From NCBI GenBank assembly GCA_021732545.1, contig JAKFUW010000018.1:1-13461 (forward strand): a stretch of DNA of 13,461 nucleotides, in the 5' to 3' direction. Both the position numbers and the translations under genes were made by a program. Position 1 is the first letter of the stretch, and the number at the start of each line of letters is the position of its first letter. The stretch comes from Alphaproteobacteria bacterium (GTDB lineage: Bacteria > Pseudomonadota > Alphaproteobacteria > Rickettsiales > UBA3002). This document shows positions 11,780 to 13,461 of this stretch, piece by piece. The notes beneath the pieces are model-generated. The model was not told the origin of the DNA, searched no databases, and saw only the letters and a program-made list of their open reading frames with translations.

Positions 11780-12808
11780 CTACTGAAAACACCGCTCCTG
11801 CATGGCGGGTGCAATGGCGTGCAGCGGCTGAACTTCCGCCACCGCGCCAATTTCGGCGGCGTAGCGCGGCATGCCATAGACCACGCAACTGGCCGCATCC
11901 TGGCCGATGGTGTGCGCGCCCGATTGACGAAGCCGCAGCAGCCCAAGGGCTCCATCTTTTCCCATGCCGGTTAAAATAACACCCAAGGCTTGCGCGCCGA
12001 TGAGTTTGGTCACGGAATCAAACAACACATCAACGGAAGGCTTGTGATTATTGATCGCCTCGCTGTCGGATATTTTGCAATAAAATCCATTGCCATCGCG
12101 CGCCACTTGCAGATGTTTTCCTCCGGGTGCAATCACCACGAATCCGGGTTGCAATTTCATCAGGTCAGCGCCTTCCACCACCTCAAGTGCCGATAAGCCC
12201 GAAAGCCGCTTGGCGAAGCTTGCGGTGAAGCCCGCAGGCATGTGCTGCGTGATCACGATCGGCGGCATGTTTTTGGGCAGCTGCGTGATCACTTCGCCCA
12301 GCGCCTCCACTCCTCCGGTCGATGCGCCGATGGCGATGAGCGCAGGTGCGCCAGTTTTGGGCTTGGATGGCTTGCTGGCAACCATGGCTGCAAGGGGCTG
12401 GCGGGCACGCACGCGGGCACTGGCGGCAATGCGGATTTTATCCGCAAGTTCGGCGCTGAATGCCTCTAATTCTGCCTGATTATGCGCAATCGGTTTAGCG
12501 ATGCATTCGACCGCGCCCAGTGCAAGCGCAGCCACGGCGGTGTCGGTTCCTTTGCCCGTTAAGGTGGAAACCATGACCACTGGCATCGGGCGCAGTGCCA
12601 TGATTTTTTCTAAAAATGATAATCCATCCATCTTAGGCATTTCCACATCTAAGGTCAGCACATCAGGACTTAGCTGTTTAATCTTTTCGCGCGCATCAAA
12701 CGGATCTTCGGCGCTACCCACCACGTCAATATCAGATTGTGCGGAAAGTAATTGTGTGAGCAACTTGCGAATTAAAGCCGAATCATCGACAATTAAAACT
12801 TTGATCAT
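11780..12808 (-). CDS. cheB: Chemotaxis response regulator, protein-glutamate methylesterase/deamidase
   Basis: Removes methyl groups from chemoreceptor glutamates when phosphorylated by CheA, giving adaptation; cytoplasmic. The protein has 342 residues. Receiver domain at 1-120: acidic pair Asp8-Asp9 in VLIVDDS, phospho-acceptor Asp54 in TLDVEMPKMDG, Thr/Ser in MVSTLT and Lys105 in IAKPI. A linker with Lys/Pro follows at 130-153. Esterase domain at 155-342: catalytic Ser163 in IGASTGG, His189 in TQHMPAGF and Asp285 in LTGMGKDGA, which line up almost exactly with Ser164, His190 and Asp286 of E. coli CheB. The start codon overlaps the cheR stop by 4 nt (ATGA), indicating translational coupling. 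All catalytic residues are present. Confidence 0.97.
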   Translation of the reverse strand: MIKVLIVDDSALIRKLLTQLLSAQSDIDVVGSAEDPFDAREKIKQLSPDVLTLDVEMPKMDGLSFLEKIMALRPMPVVMVSTLTGKGTDTAVAALALGAVECIAKPIAHNQAELEAFSAELADKIRIAASARVRARQPLAAMVASKPSKPKTGAPALIAIGASTGGVEALGEVITQLPKNMPPIVITQHMPAGFTASFAKRLSGLSALEVVEGADLMKLQPGFVVIAPGGKHLQVARDGNGFYCKISDSEAINNHKPSVDVLFDSVTKLIGAQALGVILTGMGKDGALGLLRLRQSGAHTIGQDAASCVVYGMPRYAAEIGAVAEVQPLHAIAPAMQERCFQ

Positions 12809-13461
12809 GACGACTCCACAGGGCGATAAATGGTGCGGCCAATCAGCTCAAATTGCGGGCAGATTTTGGTGATGTTTTCGGAGTGACCGATATATAAAAA
12901 TCCATTGGGGTTCAGCAGTGTTGCCATGCGCGCAAAGAGTTTGGTTTGCGTTGGCTTATCAAAATAAATCACGACATTGCGGCAAAAAATTGCATCAAAC
13001 GTGCCTTTCATCGGCCAGTGATCGAGCAGGTTTAAATGTTTGAACGCAATGAGAGCTTGCAACTTACTCGACATCTGCATGGTATTGGTTTGTTTCTGCA
13101 AACTCACATCGCTGCGATAGGCCGCCGGAATACTATCATATTCATCGGCGGTATAGTCGCCTCGCGCGCCACGATCCAGCATGGCGGTGTCGATGTCAGT
13201 TGCTAAAATTCGTGCATCCCACGCCGCAATATCCTTGAGCGTGTGCTTGATTGTCATCGCAATCGAATAAGGCTCCATCCCCGATGAACAGCCCGCCGAC
13301 CAGATGCGTATGGTGCGCTGTTTGGTCTGCATCATGGGGGTTAGCAGATGATCGCGTAGATGCTCAAAATGATGTTTCTCACGAAAAAAATGCGTGAGGT
13401 TGGTGGTGAGCGCATTCACCAGATTGACTATTTCCGCATCACCCTCAGGGCCATTCATCAG
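12805..13461 (-). CDS. cheR: Chemotaxis protein methyltransferase CheR, partial at the window edge
   Basis: Methylates glutamates of chemoreceptors with S-adenosylmethionine, opposing CheB. The frame is open through the right edge: the codon before the first visible ATG is a sense codon, so roughly 60 N-terminal residues are outside. Seen in the visible 218 residues: TTNLTHFFREKHHFEHL (the receptor- and SAM-domain junction), the SAM motif IRIWSAGCSSGMEPYSIAM, the acidic loop ILATDIDTAML, FDAIFCRNVVIYFD and YIGHSENI near the C-terminus. This is the standard class I methyltransferase core; no TPR extension is seen and the protein ends soon after the core. It overlaps cheB by 4 nt in one operon, which probably continues beyond the window. 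Confidence 0.95.
   Translation of the reverse strand: MMNGPEGDAEIVNLVNALTTNLTHFFREKHHFEHLRDHLLTPMMQTKQRTIRIWSAGCSSGMEPYSIAMTIKHTLKDIAAWDARILATDIDTAMLDRGARGDYTADEYDSIPAAYRSDVSLQKQTNTMQMSSKLQALIAFKHLNLLDHWPMKGTFDAIFCRNVVIYFDKPTQTKLFARMATLLNPNGFLYIGHSENITKICPQFELIGRTIYRPVESS

Noticed and set aside
11725..11955. 77-codon upstream extension of thiE
   Set aside because: It is antisense-free but overlaps the end of cheB in another frame, contains the thiE promoter, and shows no ThiE likeness.

Overview
The window looks like chromosomal DNA of an alphaproteobacterium of moderate GC content. The evidence is the class of its enzymes: a class I (DhnA/FbaB-type) aldolase, an alphaproteobacterial-style transketolase-gap-pgk-aldolase cluster, and ThiE, SuhB and EF-P of that type. 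It also carries many short palindromic repeats, some of them lying inside genes, as in Rickettsia and related lineages. The species cannot be named from the sequence. A cheR-cheB pair suggests a motile, chemotactic cell.

Left half (about 1-8180). A rightward carbon-metabolism cluster runs transketolase (tkt), glyceraldehyde-3-phosphate dehydrogenase (gap), phosphoglycerate kinase (pgk), a 105-residue unknown protein, and class I fructose-bisphosphate aldolase. Together these cover the interconversion of triose, hexose and pentose phosphates. Most gaps in the cluster hold leftward accessory genes: a PemK/MazF-like toxin after tkt, a 188-residue unknown and a BrnA-like antitoxin after gap, and a 164-residue unknown before the aldolase. 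Two of these unknowns end 6 bp and 1 bp from the stop codon of the facing rightward gene. They look AT-rich and have strong Shine-Dalgarno sites, and are probably late arrivals.

Right half (about 8180-13461). All genes point left: cheR (cut by the window edge), cheB (4-bp overlap with cheR), thiE, a small coiled-coil protein, efp, a 115-residue unknown, a 54-codon remnant, and a SuhB-like inositol monophosphatase that converges with the aldolase.

The most striking content is repetitive DNA interfering with core genes. (i) A 94-bp two-hairpin palindrome sits in frame in tkt, at the entry to the C-terminal domain, and creates an in-frame TAG. A second member of the same family lies at 9985-10052 and a half copy at 8295-8319. 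(ii) Two inverted-repeat elements built from GTTGCCA/GTTGCGA-like heptamers bracket pgk. One ends 4 nt before its start codon. The other runs into its 3' end and supplies the last 14 codons and the stop. (iii) A 141-bp MITE-like palindrome lies upstream of suhB.

The best promoters seen, before gap and thiE, have 17-bp spacers and -10 hexamers ending 6-7 nt before the ATG, with no Shine-Dalgarno site. This predicts leaderless mRNAs.
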